From contig NC_091054.1 of the NCBI RefSeq assembly GCF_963966145.1, positions 16,554,001 through 16,618,000 of the forward strand: a stretch of DNA of 64,000 bases, written 5' to 3'. Shown here one piece after another: positions 37,371-48,861 of the stretch; position 1 is the first letter of the stretch, and each line of letters starts with the position of its first letter. The notes under the pieces are model-generated. The model was not told where the DNA came from, searched no databases, and saw only the letters and a list, made by a program, of their open reading frames with translations. The translations under genes and the position numbers were made by a program. This DNA is from Tenebrio molitor (taxonomy: Eukaryota; Arthropoda; Insecta; Coleoptera; Tenebrionidae).

Positions 37371-40300
37371 TTACTAAGCCAGCACTAACCGCCGAATCTA
37401 TGTCACGCGAAATTGGACACCTCGTGGCGCGCTTTTGAACGTCTCTCATATTCTCTTTCTTTACTTTTTCACCATTGTTTAAAAAAAGGCCACTCTTTTA
37501 TTATTACTTACTTGAATTTATGGAGTATTGTTTATGATATTTACTGCATCTGAAATGTCTATATCTGTAAACAACTGTATGCATATATTAGGATTACGCT
37601 ATTTATTACAGACGTTCACCATGAATAGCTTATTAATAAAACAAAAACTGCAATAAAACCAAATCGGACTTTTCGAGTTTATCCAGGCTTGACATATCGT
37701 GTTCCTGAATCCATATTCCGTTACATTCACTTATTTTTTTTTTCTTAAATCACCATACAAGAAATTTCCTGCGTTCATTTAGATTTTTGCAAAAATATAT
37801 GAAGTGGTCCCTGGTACTCGTAGTGTACATGGCCAACCAAGACACTAATCCATTTGGTGTAGGTTGCAACAAAAAAAAATGTTTTTGTTGTGCTCGAGGT
37901 AGATTTGCTGAATAGAATCGAATTTTTTTTTCAGGACACGAATAATATTTTTCGAGCCGTTGTAAATACATTTTTAATATTTGCTCAACCACGACGAACA
38001 AGAGTAAAAAAGGGGCGAATGAGAATAGCTCAGAATCATCCAATACTGTGTAATCCTTGTTACTTCCACCCTGTACACTCGCAATGATAAATCGTCGCCA
38101 CACTCTCTTTGTTGCTGGGCCGTTTGTGCCACCAACCTCTGACGAATTTATCAAAATCGATCACCCTCTGGTGGCAAATTTCACCAAAAAGAAACGATAA
38201 TAATGGGCAGGATGAGATCACCCGATCGGCATAGGTGGTAAGAGATTAAAGTTTTCGTGCAGCAGCTGTCGCTCCCATTCATTCCGGCTGCTTGGGTTGT
38301 TGGTACACTTTTGTTACTTTTGGATGCAACACCACCAAGAGCAAAGCGAACAACGACAGTTGGCCGGTGTGTGTGTCTGTACGAAAAAAGGTCGTGTTTC
38401 TCGGAAAAATGCACCGGCCTGTGTAATTTTCGAAACCCCTTTTGTACGGAAAGGTCGACAAACTTATATTATTTAAACTGCCTACCTGGTTCTCACCTTC
38501 ATTGTGCTCTCATGGTTTTGTGTGTTTTTATTTAGCCGGGGTCGATGGATGGCGGTTGCATCTTGCAGCTTGCCGAAACTCACCGCACCGATGGGTCTCT
38601 GCACGTGATGCACATTTACGAGCTTTGTGGCGTTTCTTTCTGATTACAAAAATAAAACAACTTTTAAACAGCCGAAGAAACTCATATTACACAACTTTAC
38701 AGATAGATTATGATTTAATGATTTTACAATGTATTTGAAACAAACATTTTCATTTCCATCCTCTCCTCTTCATAACTGAACAAGTTGGGGAAACAAGCCA
38801 AAAGTAAATCACATTTTATAATAGTTACTCCGGGGTTATTATAAATATGTTTATTATAAATCGGAGTTGGCTGTGAAATTTACCACCTAAAGCACATTAC
38901 GTAACTGAACTGCAGCAAGGGTAAATTTATGTGATTAATTGGTTGCCTAAGAAGAAGGGGCTTTATTATTAAATTTGATGAAATACCAAAAAAGCTTTTT
39001 ATTTATGTTTTACAAATATCTGTATCGATTTCGAATTTTCCAAAAAAGATTTTTTATCACATTTTTACCGGTGTGCAAAAAAAATTGAAAATTCTTTTTT
39101 AATAAATTAAAATTGTCTTTCAAGTTTTCGTAATGTAAACATGTGTTAATTTCATTTCGTTTTTGCTCAAAGGTTAATTGATTGAATCGATTGATTTGTT
39201 TCCATCTGAGTAACTAATAATAATTGACGCAAATTTACAGGAGCTATAGTTTTATTTGGGTAATTACTCTCAGAGTAGATGAAACTTTGAGTCATGAAAT
39301 ATTAATCGCAACCAATTACAAATGCATGTTTCATAAAGTTTGCAAATCACAACACTCCATATTGCTGCGGTGTATTTTAATATGATCAAAAGCTATTTTA
39401 TTAACAATTTAGCTTTACCGAAGCATGCAGATTGGCCGCGATCGACAGGTAACTGTAAATGCAATTTAATCAGGATTTGATCGACACTCGTAATTTACAA
39501 ATAGAACAACAAGGAAGAAAAAGTAAAAATTAATTGTGATGTAAAATTCTACAAAGAAACTGAATTGAAAGGGAGACAAGTCTTGATGTGTGAATGTATA
39601 AATCTGGATTTTTTTTAATGTATGCAACCCCGAATGGTACCATAAAAGTTAATTTAGTAACACTTACGCTGATGAAGTTGTAAAGTGCGCATTAGATGTA
39701 AATAGCTAACACCGTATAAACTGTGATTGTCATTATCATTAATTTTACTTGCTCACCACAAGATAACATGAGACATGTCATTCCTCCTTCTGACAAATCT
39801 GCAGCCACTTAATTTCCTCCATTTATTTGGGTTCCTTGTGAACGTCTGAGACTTCTGCGAAGATTTTTTCGCTAAGCTTTAAAAACCGAATGAAAATAGA
39901 GGTTTGGCAGAATTATAGACAATTTACAGTTTAGTCCTCGAGGGAAAATCGCTAAATCATTAACTCGACTCGAGTTACGAGTTATAAAATAGCAAAAATT
40001 GTTTTGTAATTGATTTTTAATTTGTTTAAACTACTATTGCTTCTAAATGTAAAATACGCCAACATAAACGTCTCGGTAAGATTTATTGTTTTTGTTTCGC
40101 GGTTGTAAAACATTGTACCTATTAACATTTTAGAAAACGTTGTGAACACAAGAATTGACCACTGACTCATTTTCCTCTCAAAGCTATCAATTACAATTTT
40201 TTTAAAACTTTGAAATGGTGCCTGTTCTAGCGTGTTCTATATATATACATATTGGATTTATGGATTTTTGTAGAATTTTTTAACTTCTAAACAATGAAAA

Positions 40301-40444
40301 ACCATAAAATTTTACCTATATACTTAATTTCAGCTATAAAAAAATTAATCATATTTTTTATTTTATTGCCAAAGAAAAACAAGAGTTTTAAAAATTATTA
40401 GTTATTTTTTGCTAAATTTTGTTATAAAGAATATAGGGATTCCT
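37371..40444. other. Gap, no gene recognised
   Basis: Mostly AT-rich with a more balanced part at about 37.75-38.7 kb. Open frames there (for example the minus-strand frame at 37750-38154) lack domain features and overlap frames on the other strand. Nothing else was recognised. Confidence 0.3.
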
Positions 40445-41945
40445 GGTCTAGCAGCAATAGTGAGCAAACGTGTTTAGAAAAAGTGCAGAGATAACTAACG
40501 TAAACAGTGAATGAGAGGTGATAACTAAGCAGAAGGCAGCGAGCAAGAAAGAGAGGGCATGCCGAAATCCCGGAAAGTAAGGAGAAGAGAGTAGGACGTC
40601 TGAAGAAGGCAGGAATCCATTCACAAAGAATTCCAGAACGGGAAGATCCGCAAGCAATAGCGAAGAAGGAAATAAAAGCAAGGAAATAGATAAGGAAATG
40701 AAAACCATGATTACAGAGATAAGAGAGGATACGGCGAGAATAATAAGAGAGGAGAACAAAGTACTAAGAAAGGAATTAGCGGCAGTGAGAGAGGAGAAGG
40801 GGGAGCTAAGGAAAGAATTAGGGCAGTGAGAGAAGAGATGATAGAAAGATAAGAAAAATGGCAGGCGGAGGAAGCAAATTGGATGAAAGGGATGAAAATG
40901 ATTGAGGAAAGCATGGAACAAAGAGAAAAGAAGAAGAGGAATAATAATGTTATAATAACCGGAATAGGAGGAATAAGAGGAAATATAGACAGGAGGGTTG
41001 AAGAATGGTTAGAAAGGGAGATAGAGGTGAAAGTGAATGTAAAGAGAGCATTTAAATAAAGATAAGATGAGGCTGGCAAAAATAGAAAGTTGGAAGCAGA
41101 AGAAGAACATTATGCTAAATAAGGGTAAGTTGAAGGAAAGAAAAGATTAGAGGATGTACTCGTATATAGATGACGATTTGAAAAACGAAGAAAGGAAAAC
41201 ACAAAACAGGTTAAGAGAGGTGGCTAGAGAAGAGAGAGATAGAGGAAAAAGGGTGAAAATAGGATACAGGAAAATACAGATAAACGGGGAATGGTTTACA
41301 TGGGATGAGAGAGCGCAGAAACTGAAGACATATTTTTAGAAGAAGGAGAGAAGAAGAGAAAACGAACCGGCGAGAAAAGGTACAAAGGTAGATGGACAAA
41401 GAAAACGGAGACCGGAAAAGAAAATCGCTACCGAAATGGGAAGGTCAAAGGGCAAAAAATGAAAAGAAAAAGGGAAGAACTACCGGGGGAATAATAACAA
41501 AGGTGAAATTGGGGATTAAAGAAAAACGACAAGAAAAGGGAGAAGAAGAAGGATGCATGGAAAGAAAAGTTCATATAGGCAATAAATGGTGGAAAATAAT
41601 GACAATATACAGTAAAGAGATGAAGACAAGATGAGGGCGTGTCGAAGACGCAATGAAAAAAATCAGGGAAGATCGTGTACTCTTGGGAGGGGACTTCAAT
41701 GGAAGAATAGGAGAAAGAGGATGGGAGATATTGAGCGGGAACAGATAAGGGGACGAAGAAGGGGAATGGACCTATAATGGTAGCAGGGGCGAAACAGTGA
41801 TAGATTACGGAATAGTGAACGAAGAAGCATGGGAAAAAATAGAAGAATTCAGAATAGGAGAGTGAACAGAGACGGACCATCTCGAAATAGCTTTGAGGAC
41901 GCAAAGGGGAGGGAAATAACAGAGAAGGAAAGGGGTGGGGGATAG
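40445..41945 (+). pseudogene. Purine-rich LINE fragment: coiled coil plus endonuclease
   Basis: The strand is strikingly rich in A and G throughout. A frame at 40698-40829 encodes a Glu/Arg/Lys coiled coil (REENKVLRKELAAVREEK). Around 40940-41070 a NNVIITGIGGIRGN-like segment follows. 41154-41339 reads YIDDDLKNEERKTQNRLREV and VKIGYRKIQINGEWFTW. 41392-41919 is one frame broken by three stops that carries the endonuclease marks VLLGGDFNGRIGERG, SRGETVIDYGIVNEEAWE and TETDHLE (the catalytic Asp-His pair near the end). This is the N-terminal half of a non-LTR ORF with an EEP-type endonuclease. The reverse transcriptase that should follow is absent. Frameshifts and stops make it non-functional. 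Confidence 0.75.
41392..41919 (+). pseudogene. Endonuclease domain remnant of the purine-rich LINE
   Basis: One continuous frame with in-frame stops at 41632-41634, within the GNR|GDEE junction near 41746, and after RIGE near 41863. GGDFN is the metal-binding Asp/Asn motif of EEP endonucleases of LINEs. SRGETVIDY corresponds to the 'S-IDy' block, and DHLEI to the terminal catalytic DH. The domain nicks target DNA in intact elements; here it is dead. A frameshift separates it from the 41154-41339 piece. Confidence 0.75.
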
Positions 41946-42039
41946 GAATAAAACTGTTTATTTTTTTTATGAAGGATATAAACATTATAAAGCATATACA
42001 TAATGTCCTCTAGATTTTTAAAGATTACGTATAAAAATA

Positions 42040-42255
42040 GGAAAGAGCTTATATTAATAACATAATTACATAAACATTTTTGTTTTATAATACAAAAATT
42101 TCCGATAATATTGCGGAATCTGGAAAAGTGCCCCGAATGCTTGCAGCGTTTCCACGTTGAATGGCAAGGGAAATCCTCTCGAAAAGGAATTTCTTTGATT
42201 TTGAATCGCCTGATTCCGCGATAACTCGGTTTCTGATGACATTAATATTTTTCTA
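42040..42255 (-). pseudogene. LINE 3' tail, reverse copy
   Basis: The reverse complement encodes NVIRNRVIAESGDSKSKKFL, then FERISLAIQRGNAASIRGTF and ends EIFVL, stop (TAA at 42085-42087). It is nearly identical in protein to the tail at 31265-31540 despite third-position changes, and its 3' UTR differs. Truncated at its 5' side after the Asn-Val-Ile. It lies directly beyond the purine-rich LINE fragment in opposite orientation. Confidence 0.7.
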
Positions 42256-43586
42256 TATGTTTTTTTTATAAATCAATTGCTACAGCCAATTTTTCAAAAG
42301 TACAATATTTATTCTGATGTCTTTATTCTCTCAAAAGGATAATAAATAAAACTTTAAATAGTAATTTTCGTATGAGTAGCGCTGTCAGATGACTTTTCAG
42401 GTATGAGGCCGAAATTTGAAGCACGAATAACATTTTTCGTGTTCGTTTAGGTAAAGTCTTAAAAAACATTAATTTATTGTAAATTTTGAGGTTATCTTTG
42501 ACAGATGTCAAGTTAGGTATATAAACGGGAAAGTTTATATATTTAGTTATATACCACTTTCCCGGTTATATATCCCAGGAAACGAACACGAAAAAAAACT
42601 TACATTTTCTTTCTTTATTTGGCGTTTTGATTCACTTATAAAACAAGAAAAACAAAGAAGAATAATTTTACTACACACAAAAAATTAAAATAAACTTTTT
42701 TTGTTTTTTAACGTTAAAATTCAAAAATCCTTCAAAACTACTTCTAACTGGCATTAAAATAATGTTTTCAATATCCGTTCATTATGTGGACTTTTTTAGA
42801 TATTTTAAGCAGCATTTAAATTATTTGTAACCGAAATCTGTAAGGCTTAAATTGTTAATTTAAAAATAACATTACAGTAAGTATTCTAAAATGTGAATTA
42901 TCAAAGAGTGAAAGTTCAACATTACCTCAATGCAACAATAGATGAGAAGATAATGATCTTTTCATTTGTCTGCATTGGAACATTTGAAGTTGAGCCGAGT
43001 GTACCTCACGATAATCTTTCAGTACTCTTAAAGTGATCTCGGTCAATGACTGAAAAGTTCTTCCATTTTTGAATACTAAATTCTTCCTAATTTATTCTGT
43101 CATTAGCTTTCATTAAATTTAACTTTTATGAGATGATTTAATTTCACCATAATTTATCTTCCTATTGAAAAAAATGTCTTGTGAAGTAATAATTACACCG
43201 ACGTTAGTTTATTATCACTATTATTATAATTTATTATATTCATGACTGGTATTTTCCAGTATTCACTGTCTTTTTTAATTAAGTTGCGGCGCATACCGCC
43301 ATCGAGGAACATCGCCTAAATAATATTCTGCTGGAAAAAACTCCAACAAGAGAGAAAAAATTATTCATGTATTTAACTGTGTAACTGTTCTGGTGTGCCA
43401 TTAAAAATCCGTTAAGAATTATGTGGAAATTAGACACGTGGTGCTCAAGCATTTAGTTCTTTTTATCTCCCATTTAGCTTCAACAGTGATTAATCTGTGT
43501 AAGAGGAAGTGATGATCGCGACGACACAAAAGTCATCTATGCGGAAAGCTCGCCAAGAAGTGCCAGCGATTAATTCATCTCGTCGG
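42256..43586. other. AT-rich gap, nothing recognised
   Basis: No open frame with a domain. A small inverted match near 42515-42560 (AACGGGAAAG / CTTTCCCGGTT) may be a hairpin remnant. Confidence 0.35.
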
Positions 43587-44530
43587 CAGTGGCGGCTCGT
43601 TGCATTTTTAAATGGGGGGGCACAGCGAGAATCTGACTACTTGGGTCGTATCTCCCAATCGTCGCACCCCCCTGAGAATAGCTAAATGATTTTTCTACGG
43701 ACTTTCTATATTTGGTAAACGCTATAAATCATTTGCACCTGGCGCGATCCACGGCGACTGTCGTAAAGTTACTGCTAAGGGGACAGATAAAATGGCACTT
43801 TTTCATTTCCCCTCATCAACGAAAATTTACCATGAAGATTGTTTCCAATAAAATATTAATTGAATTCTCTAACTGACGGTTTTGTCTTCATGAGACAACT
43901 CTAATTCGAGTCTCGACCTCCAGTGGCTTCGTCTAAGGGTGCGTACAGACTACGCGAACCGAGCATGTAAAGTAACATGTAATGTAATGCTCGTCGCAAA
44001 ATTGGTGCCACGAACAGCCGACGAACCGAGCGCGCAACGAACAGCTTCTATACTCCGTTCAATGATAGATCGCACGCCTTTTCACAGACACAGAGACGAG
44101 TGTCTATGCTGCAAAAAGTCGAATAGCGCACATAACATTTGTTTATCATTAATACATACTCGAAGAATAAATAATTCAACTTCATTCAGATTCACAGCTG
44201 TAATTCTGTTAACAACATCATAGGCGTAGGAAAACTACTGGCGAGAGTGCACGTTTCTCAGGTCCTCTCGGGCTGTTGATGTTGCTATGGAAACTTTAAA
44301 AAACGCGCGTTTTTGAAAGTTGGATTTATACACACTGAGGCGTGCTTTAATTAAGTAAAATAGGTTACCAATAAAAAAAATATAACCATCACGGGTGCTG
44401 TGCCCGTATTTCGGCGATGGTCAGAATAAAATGGATGCCCGTTTTGGGGCCAATTTCTAATTTTACCTGAAAAGGTAGGAGGTTGCAAGGAAGGGATTCG
44501 TCGCTAAAGTGTGCTTTCAAAATAAAATTT

Positions 44531-44731
44531 TTATTCTCCGGCGAAGGTACAAGTAGTATCTTTTTTCGAGATTTTCGGTCCTATCATTGTCAATAATTTG
44601 TCAAAGTCTGTAGGAGACATTCTTGTAAAATTTTTATAATGTTCACTGACATGTTGAAATTTTAAATCTTGCATAAGTTCATTACCGACGCGTTTTCTAT
44701 AGAGTTCGGTTCGCCACCAACGTCGCCGCTT
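44531..44731 (-). pseudogene. Harbinger (HARBI1-like) transposase N-terminal fragment A
   Basis: The frame reads KRRRWWRTELYRKR, then NELMQDLKFQHVSEHYKNFT, then RMSPTDFDKLLTMIGPKISK and KDTT, before diverging to a stop at 44531-44533. 'RRWW-R-LY-KR----L--DLKF----HY-NF-RMSP-DFD-LL-MI-P-I-KKDT' is the characteristic N-terminal region of insect Harbinger transposases, related to HARBI1, that precedes the DDE_Tnp_4 domain. The catalytic DDE part is gone. A TAG lies immediately upstream in frame. It sits inside the TAA-flanked inverted repeats at 43937-48646, which agrees with the family assignment. Confidence 0.85.
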
Positions 44732-45822
44732 CTAGTCTTTTTTAATCATATTGCACCCATCGTAAAATTAAAAAAAAAAAGGCAAAGCCATAACTGCACA
44801 TCTCCGGAGAAAGTAGGTAGAATGTTGGTTGTTTTTTAGTTTTGGTACCGAAAATAGACTCCGTGTCATAAAAAAAAAACAATTATAGTTTAAAAAAATT
44901 AAATTATATTCGAAGGTAAAATAATAAGACCTAATTTTTTTATCAGATTTAACAAATTAGGTCGCGTTATTTTTTGCAAGATTAATTCCAGAATTCAAAC
45001 TTTAACGTTAATTATTTATTTTTAATACTTACAGTTATTAAAAACACAATTATTAAAAACAATTTGGGAATCTGACAGGCGTAACATGCAATTTTATTCG
45101 TTTTTGACAGAAGACAGACTAGGAAGACGATTTATCCGCGATAAACATTTTTGATTGGATGAAAACAAGCGCTGAACACCCACGTTTGAAGTATGTGGGA
45201 ATTAATCTGTAGTAATATAACAATAATTGACTTAAACATCGGATTGATTTGCGAAGCTGATGGCATGCATACTGTAAAGAGTTGCTTTCAAAAATAATAA
45301 CCTATTTATTTTGTTCAGCATAAATGAAATGCATAAAAAACTACAGTGTTTCATTTGACAATCAAGACCGTTTAAATAAGGGACAAAAACTAATGGTAAC
45401 TGAAATTGTTGGAGATTAGATTTATGAGTTTATGACTGTGGTCAGCTCCCTTTGTCGAGATGCGTTTGTGAATGGCGCTTTGTGTTCGTCAGAAAACCGA
45501 CAGTGAGCGGAGCACTGCGAACCGTTCGTGGCGCGCATGCGCTCTCGAGGTTCACAGCTTCGCCGTCCAAATCAGACGAACGCTTCCTTGTAATTTATTT
45601 AAAGAGTGTAGTAAGTTATGGTATGTATTTAATAAAATGTACGGATCACCATATTTGTAAGACAGCCTAACAAATTAATGAGTAAATGTTATAATCAACA
45701 GCAACTTCGCTCCTACCTTTTCAGGTAAAATTAGAAATCGGCCCCAAAATGGGCATTCAGTTATTCTGACGGACAAGCACCCATGATGCTTAATAATATT
45801 TTTGCATCATCGGAACTACATA

Positions 45823-46738
45823 CAGTGAGCGGCAAAAGTATGGAATAAATTCATTAAAAATTAAACAAAATTTTTTTCAAAAAAATCTTTGGACAGGTCA
45901 ATTTTAGTTTATAAAAATACATATTTTAATACAAAATGAAATTCCAAGCAGTCACTTGTTTTAAAGTTATAACGTCATCGATAGTTTTTTTAAGTAGAAA
46001 CCCCTTATTTTTTTTCTTGATTCTGATAGCCTTTATAATTGTCTAAACGCCAGTATAAAAATTTTGCTACCTTACATAAGGAAATTTTTGAGAAAAAAAA
46101 ATAAATTTGGAAAAAATAAATTTTATAACGAACAAAAACAAATCAAAAACTGTGTTAGTAAGTACTTAAAATTATGGAATTAAATGTTCGAATTGCCATC
46201 CCCCAGCTTGTTGACAATAAGCAAGTTTATGAAGAAATTCCCCCTGTTTTAGTTTTATCTAGTTTTTTCCCCGCACCCAATCAAAATTAAAATTTCAATA
46301 CGTTGTGTTTCTGTTAAATGAGTCATTTTCGAAAACGTTCTGTAAAACAAAAAATACATACGAATGAAACTGACAGTAACATTTGACTGTTTGATTTACC
46401 TACTTGATTTTTGGACTTGTTTTTGTTCGTTATAAAATTAATTTTTTCCAACTTTATTATTTTTTTTCTCAAAAATTTCCTTATGTAAGATAACAAAATT
46501 TTTACACTGTCATTTAGACAATTAAAAGGGCTATCGGAATCAAGAAAAAAAATAGGCGGTTTCCATTAAAAAAAAACTATCGATGACGTCATAACTCGAA
46601 AACAAATCACTGCTTGGAATTTTCTTTGGTACTAAAACATGTATTTTTATAAACTAAAATTGACCTGTCCAAACATTTTTTTGAAAAAAATTTTGTTTAA
46701 TTTTTAGGGAATTTATTCCGTACTTTTGCCGCTCACTG
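45823..46738 (-). mobile_element. 916-bp mariner-like deletion derivative (CAGTGAGCGGCAAAAGTA ends)
   Basis: Perfect 18-bp termini CAGTGAGCGGCAAAAGTA and TACTTTTGCCGCTCACTG head long inverted arms of about 320 bp, flanked by TA (45821-45822 and 46739-46740). The centre keeps both ends of a transposase frame on the minus strand (46172-46326). The ends and protein remnant place it with mariner-like elements. It is inserted inside the Harbinger element and so is younger than it. Confidence 0.9.
46172..46326 (-). pseudogene. Mariner-like transposase, N- and C-termini joined by deletion
   Basis: Starts at an ATG with MTHLTETQRIEILILIGCGE, KTR, stop: the N-terminal helix-turn-helix lead of a group of mariner-like transposases. 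In a shifted frame it continues HKLAYCQQAGGWQFEHLIP and stops at 46172-46174, which matches the 'C----GG-FEHLI' C-terminal signature of the same proteins. About 300 residues in between, including the whole DDE domain, are missing. The start and stop of the original gene both survive, so the element arose by internal deletion of an autonomous copy. Confidence 0.8.
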
Positions 46739-47041
46739 TATTAATAAATAGATAAAATTTTCTTTTTAATTTATTAAATTGTTTGATTTTTCCAAAGAAG
46801 GCATTTTTTACATTTTTCATACTAGTTTATTGCTCTGCACCCGATGCCGAATCTAAACAATAATTTCTTCTGTGATTACTTACCGTCTTTTGATAAGTAA
46901 ACATGTTCATGAAATCGGTCAACACGTGAAAATGACCGGTGGTGCAAAAACGTTTTCTACTGACAAATTGTCATTACAAAAGTTTACCTGTAAAATGGTA
47001 AAGAAAAAAAAATTTCTTCATTTTCTTCATTGTTGTAGCTA

Positions 47042-47150
47042 CGGTGCGATCAATTAAAAAATAAATCGAGTCGGCGTGTTACCTATGGCAACCCATGCTA
47101 TAGCATAGGCTCCAAAGCAAACTCGATTTATTTTTTAAATGATCGCTCGG
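47042..47150. mobile_element. 109-bp palindromic MITE
   Basis: Arms GCGATCAATTAAAAAATAAA and TTTATTTTTTAAATGATCGC mirror each other, TA lies on both sides, and the centre holds a second small palindrome (GCTATAGC). No coding capacity. Inserted within the Harbinger element. Confidence 0.75.
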
Positions 47151-47263
47151 TACTTTTAATTCGTTAAACAAACTTCTGAACTAACAATATTTGCGTTAAT
47201 ACTTGCCTGCCTTAAATTGAGATTGCATATCGAAAACGCGTTTTTTTTTTGGAGATTTTTGGG

Positions 47264-47380
47264 TCATATTTTGGTAAGTAAATTCTCACCGTCTGTGGGA
47301 GACATTCTATTAAAAATTTTATGCTGTCCGCTAATATGTTGGAACTTTAAATCTTTATAAAGTTCGTCGAGCCTTTTTCT
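47264..47380 (-). pseudogene. Harbinger transposase N-terminal fragment B
   Basis: The frame reads RKRLDELYKDLKFQHISGQH, then KIFNRMSPTDGENLLTKI, then a stop at 47264-47266. It aligns with fragment A (LKFQHVSEHYKNFTRMSPTD) in the same orientation about 2.6 kb away. It is more damaged: the Phe-Asp of the SPTDFD block is GE, and a stop replaces the residue after LLTKI. The two copies at non-identical decay suggest either an old internal duplication or two Harbinger copies joined in one shell. Confidence 0.75.
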
Positions 47381-47467
47381 CTTTTTTCATCAGATTCCAC
47401 ATAATTCTTACTGCATCCCTACACAGAATTGAAGCTAACGGTTTTTCGTTATCACTCTTATCACATA

Positions 47468-48211
47468 CAGGTCGCTAAAAAGTATCGATACAGCTAAATA
47501 TTTTCAAAACGGTTTAGCAGAGCTCGTTGAAATTTGGCACACAGCTAGAAGTGTTTAAATTCTATAGGCTGATATTTTTTTCAATTTTATAACATCTTTT
47601 ATTTTGAAGATACAAAATTACAAAGCCAACTTGATTTTTTTTAAATGGCACGAGAGGTCAAATTTAACACCGTTAAAAAGAATATTTTTTTGTGAATCCA
47701 GTGATGTAGCACATGCATATCTCAATTTACTCGAAACTTTATAAAAAAATTATCGAATTAATAAAATTTGAAAAAATTTGACCTTTGGAATGTTTTTTTA
47801 GCCATTGTTAATTCTTTGCCGCCTGCACTTTGGCCAAAAAATTAATAAAAGTAAATAATAAGTGTAGAAGTAAGATATTTAACTGAAACAAATACATAAA
47901 AGATAAAAAGTTTAAACCCGAAATACATAATTTTTAAGCAAAAAAAAATTTTCAAAAAGGCGGCGATGTGAGCATGTGTTACATCACTGAATTCACAAAA
48001 AATACTCTTTCCAAAAATATTACATTTAAGTCCCCCGTGCCATTTAAAAAAAACCAAGTTAGCCTTGCATCTTTAAAATAAATAACGTTAAAAATTGAAA
48101 AAACTATCAAATGATAAAATTTAAACACTTTAGCTGTGTGCCAAATTTCAATGAGCTCTGCTAAACCGTTCTGAAAATATTTAGCTGAATCCATACTTTT
48201 TAGCGACCCTG
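47468..48211. mobile_element. 744-bp long-TIR transposon (CAGGTCGCTAAAAAGTAT ends)
   Basis: Ends CAGGTCGCTAAAAAGTAT and ATACTTTTTAGCGACCCTG-type, with TA on both sides (47466-47467 and 48212-48213). The arms are about 260 bp and include ACGGTTTAGCAGAGCTC and a TGATGTAGCACATG-like block. No transposase remnant could be read in the short centre. Non-autonomous, mariner-group by ends and duplication. Also inserted within the Harbinger element. Confidence 0.85.
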
Positions 48212-48861
48212 TATAATGTAGCTGTAATGACACGCAACCTCGGAACTATCGAACTGAACTGAGACGATTATAAAAAAAAATCACTTAAAAACATCACCCA
48301 CTGAAACATACAAAACTCTCCATCCCGCCAGTAGTTATCCAATGCCTATGATGTTGTTTACAGAATTACAGCTGTGACTCTAAATGAAGTTTCAGTACAG
48401 GTATTTTCAATAATTGTTATAAACTGTTGTTTATTTATTCTTCGAGTATTAATGATATAGCAAATGTTATAAAGTGTAGACACTCGTCTCTGTGTCTGTA
48501 AAAAAGTGTGCAATCTATCATCAGTGGACAGAGTATAGCTGTTCGTTGCGTGCTCGGTTCGTCGGCTCTTCGTGGCACCAATTTTGCGACGAGCATTACA
48601 TTACATGTTACATTACATGCTCGGTTCGCGTAGTCTGTACGCGCCCTAACACGTACACCAACAAAATGTGACTGTTTGAGCATACCGTTGCCATAGTAAC
48701 GCTGTAAAACATTTAGTTTACGCCGGCGCGTAGTCTTCCACTTGTGACGTGCAAAATGTGTAAACTAGCTACACGCGAGCATGTTGTCGGACGCGCAAGG
48801 AAATTGATTTTCGGATAATACTCGTATCATAAAATTATTTTACTTGTTGGCTCCGCCCCTG

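Larger units (their letters stand above)
43937..48646 (-). mobile_element. PIF/Harbinger transposon, decayed and invaded
   Basis: Terminal inverted repeats begin GGGTGCGTACAGACTACGCG and end CGCGTAGTCTGTACGCGCCC. They extend for about 320 bp on each side (through GAACCGAGCATGTAA, the ACGAACCGAGC block and CATCATAGGC). TAA lies directly outside both ends (43934-43936 and 48647-48649), the trinucleotide duplication expected of PIF/Harbinger. Two minus-strand fragments of a Harbinger-type transposase lie inside (44531-44731 and 47264-47380). A second inverted pair of about 95 bp (44385-44486 and 45707-45800) is also internal. Three younger elements interrupt it: 45823-46738, 47042-47150 and 47468-48211. 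Confidence 0.85.
43587..48861. mobile_element. Possible hAT-like outer element
   Basis: The left candidate end CAGTGGCGGCTCGTTGC and the right candidate end (read inward) CAGGGGCGGAGCCAAC match at 8 of the first 9 bases. They are flanked by CTCGTCGG and CTTGTCGT, which agree at 6 of 8 positions, and 8 bp is the hAT duplication length. CAG-G-GGCGG ends are common in insect hAT elements. The Harbinger element at 43937-48646 would then sit inside it. No hAT transposase is visible, and the two ends could belong to different elements. Confidence 0.35.

Noticed and set aside
37750..38154. 134-codon minus-strand frame
   Set aside because: No recognisable domain and overlapped by equally long chance frames in other phases.
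40448..41985. Long minus-strand open frames (157, 122 and 185 codons) opposite the purine-rich LINE
   Set aside because: Phe/Ser/Leu/Pro-rich shadows of the purine-rich strand, which carries the true LINE coding sequence.
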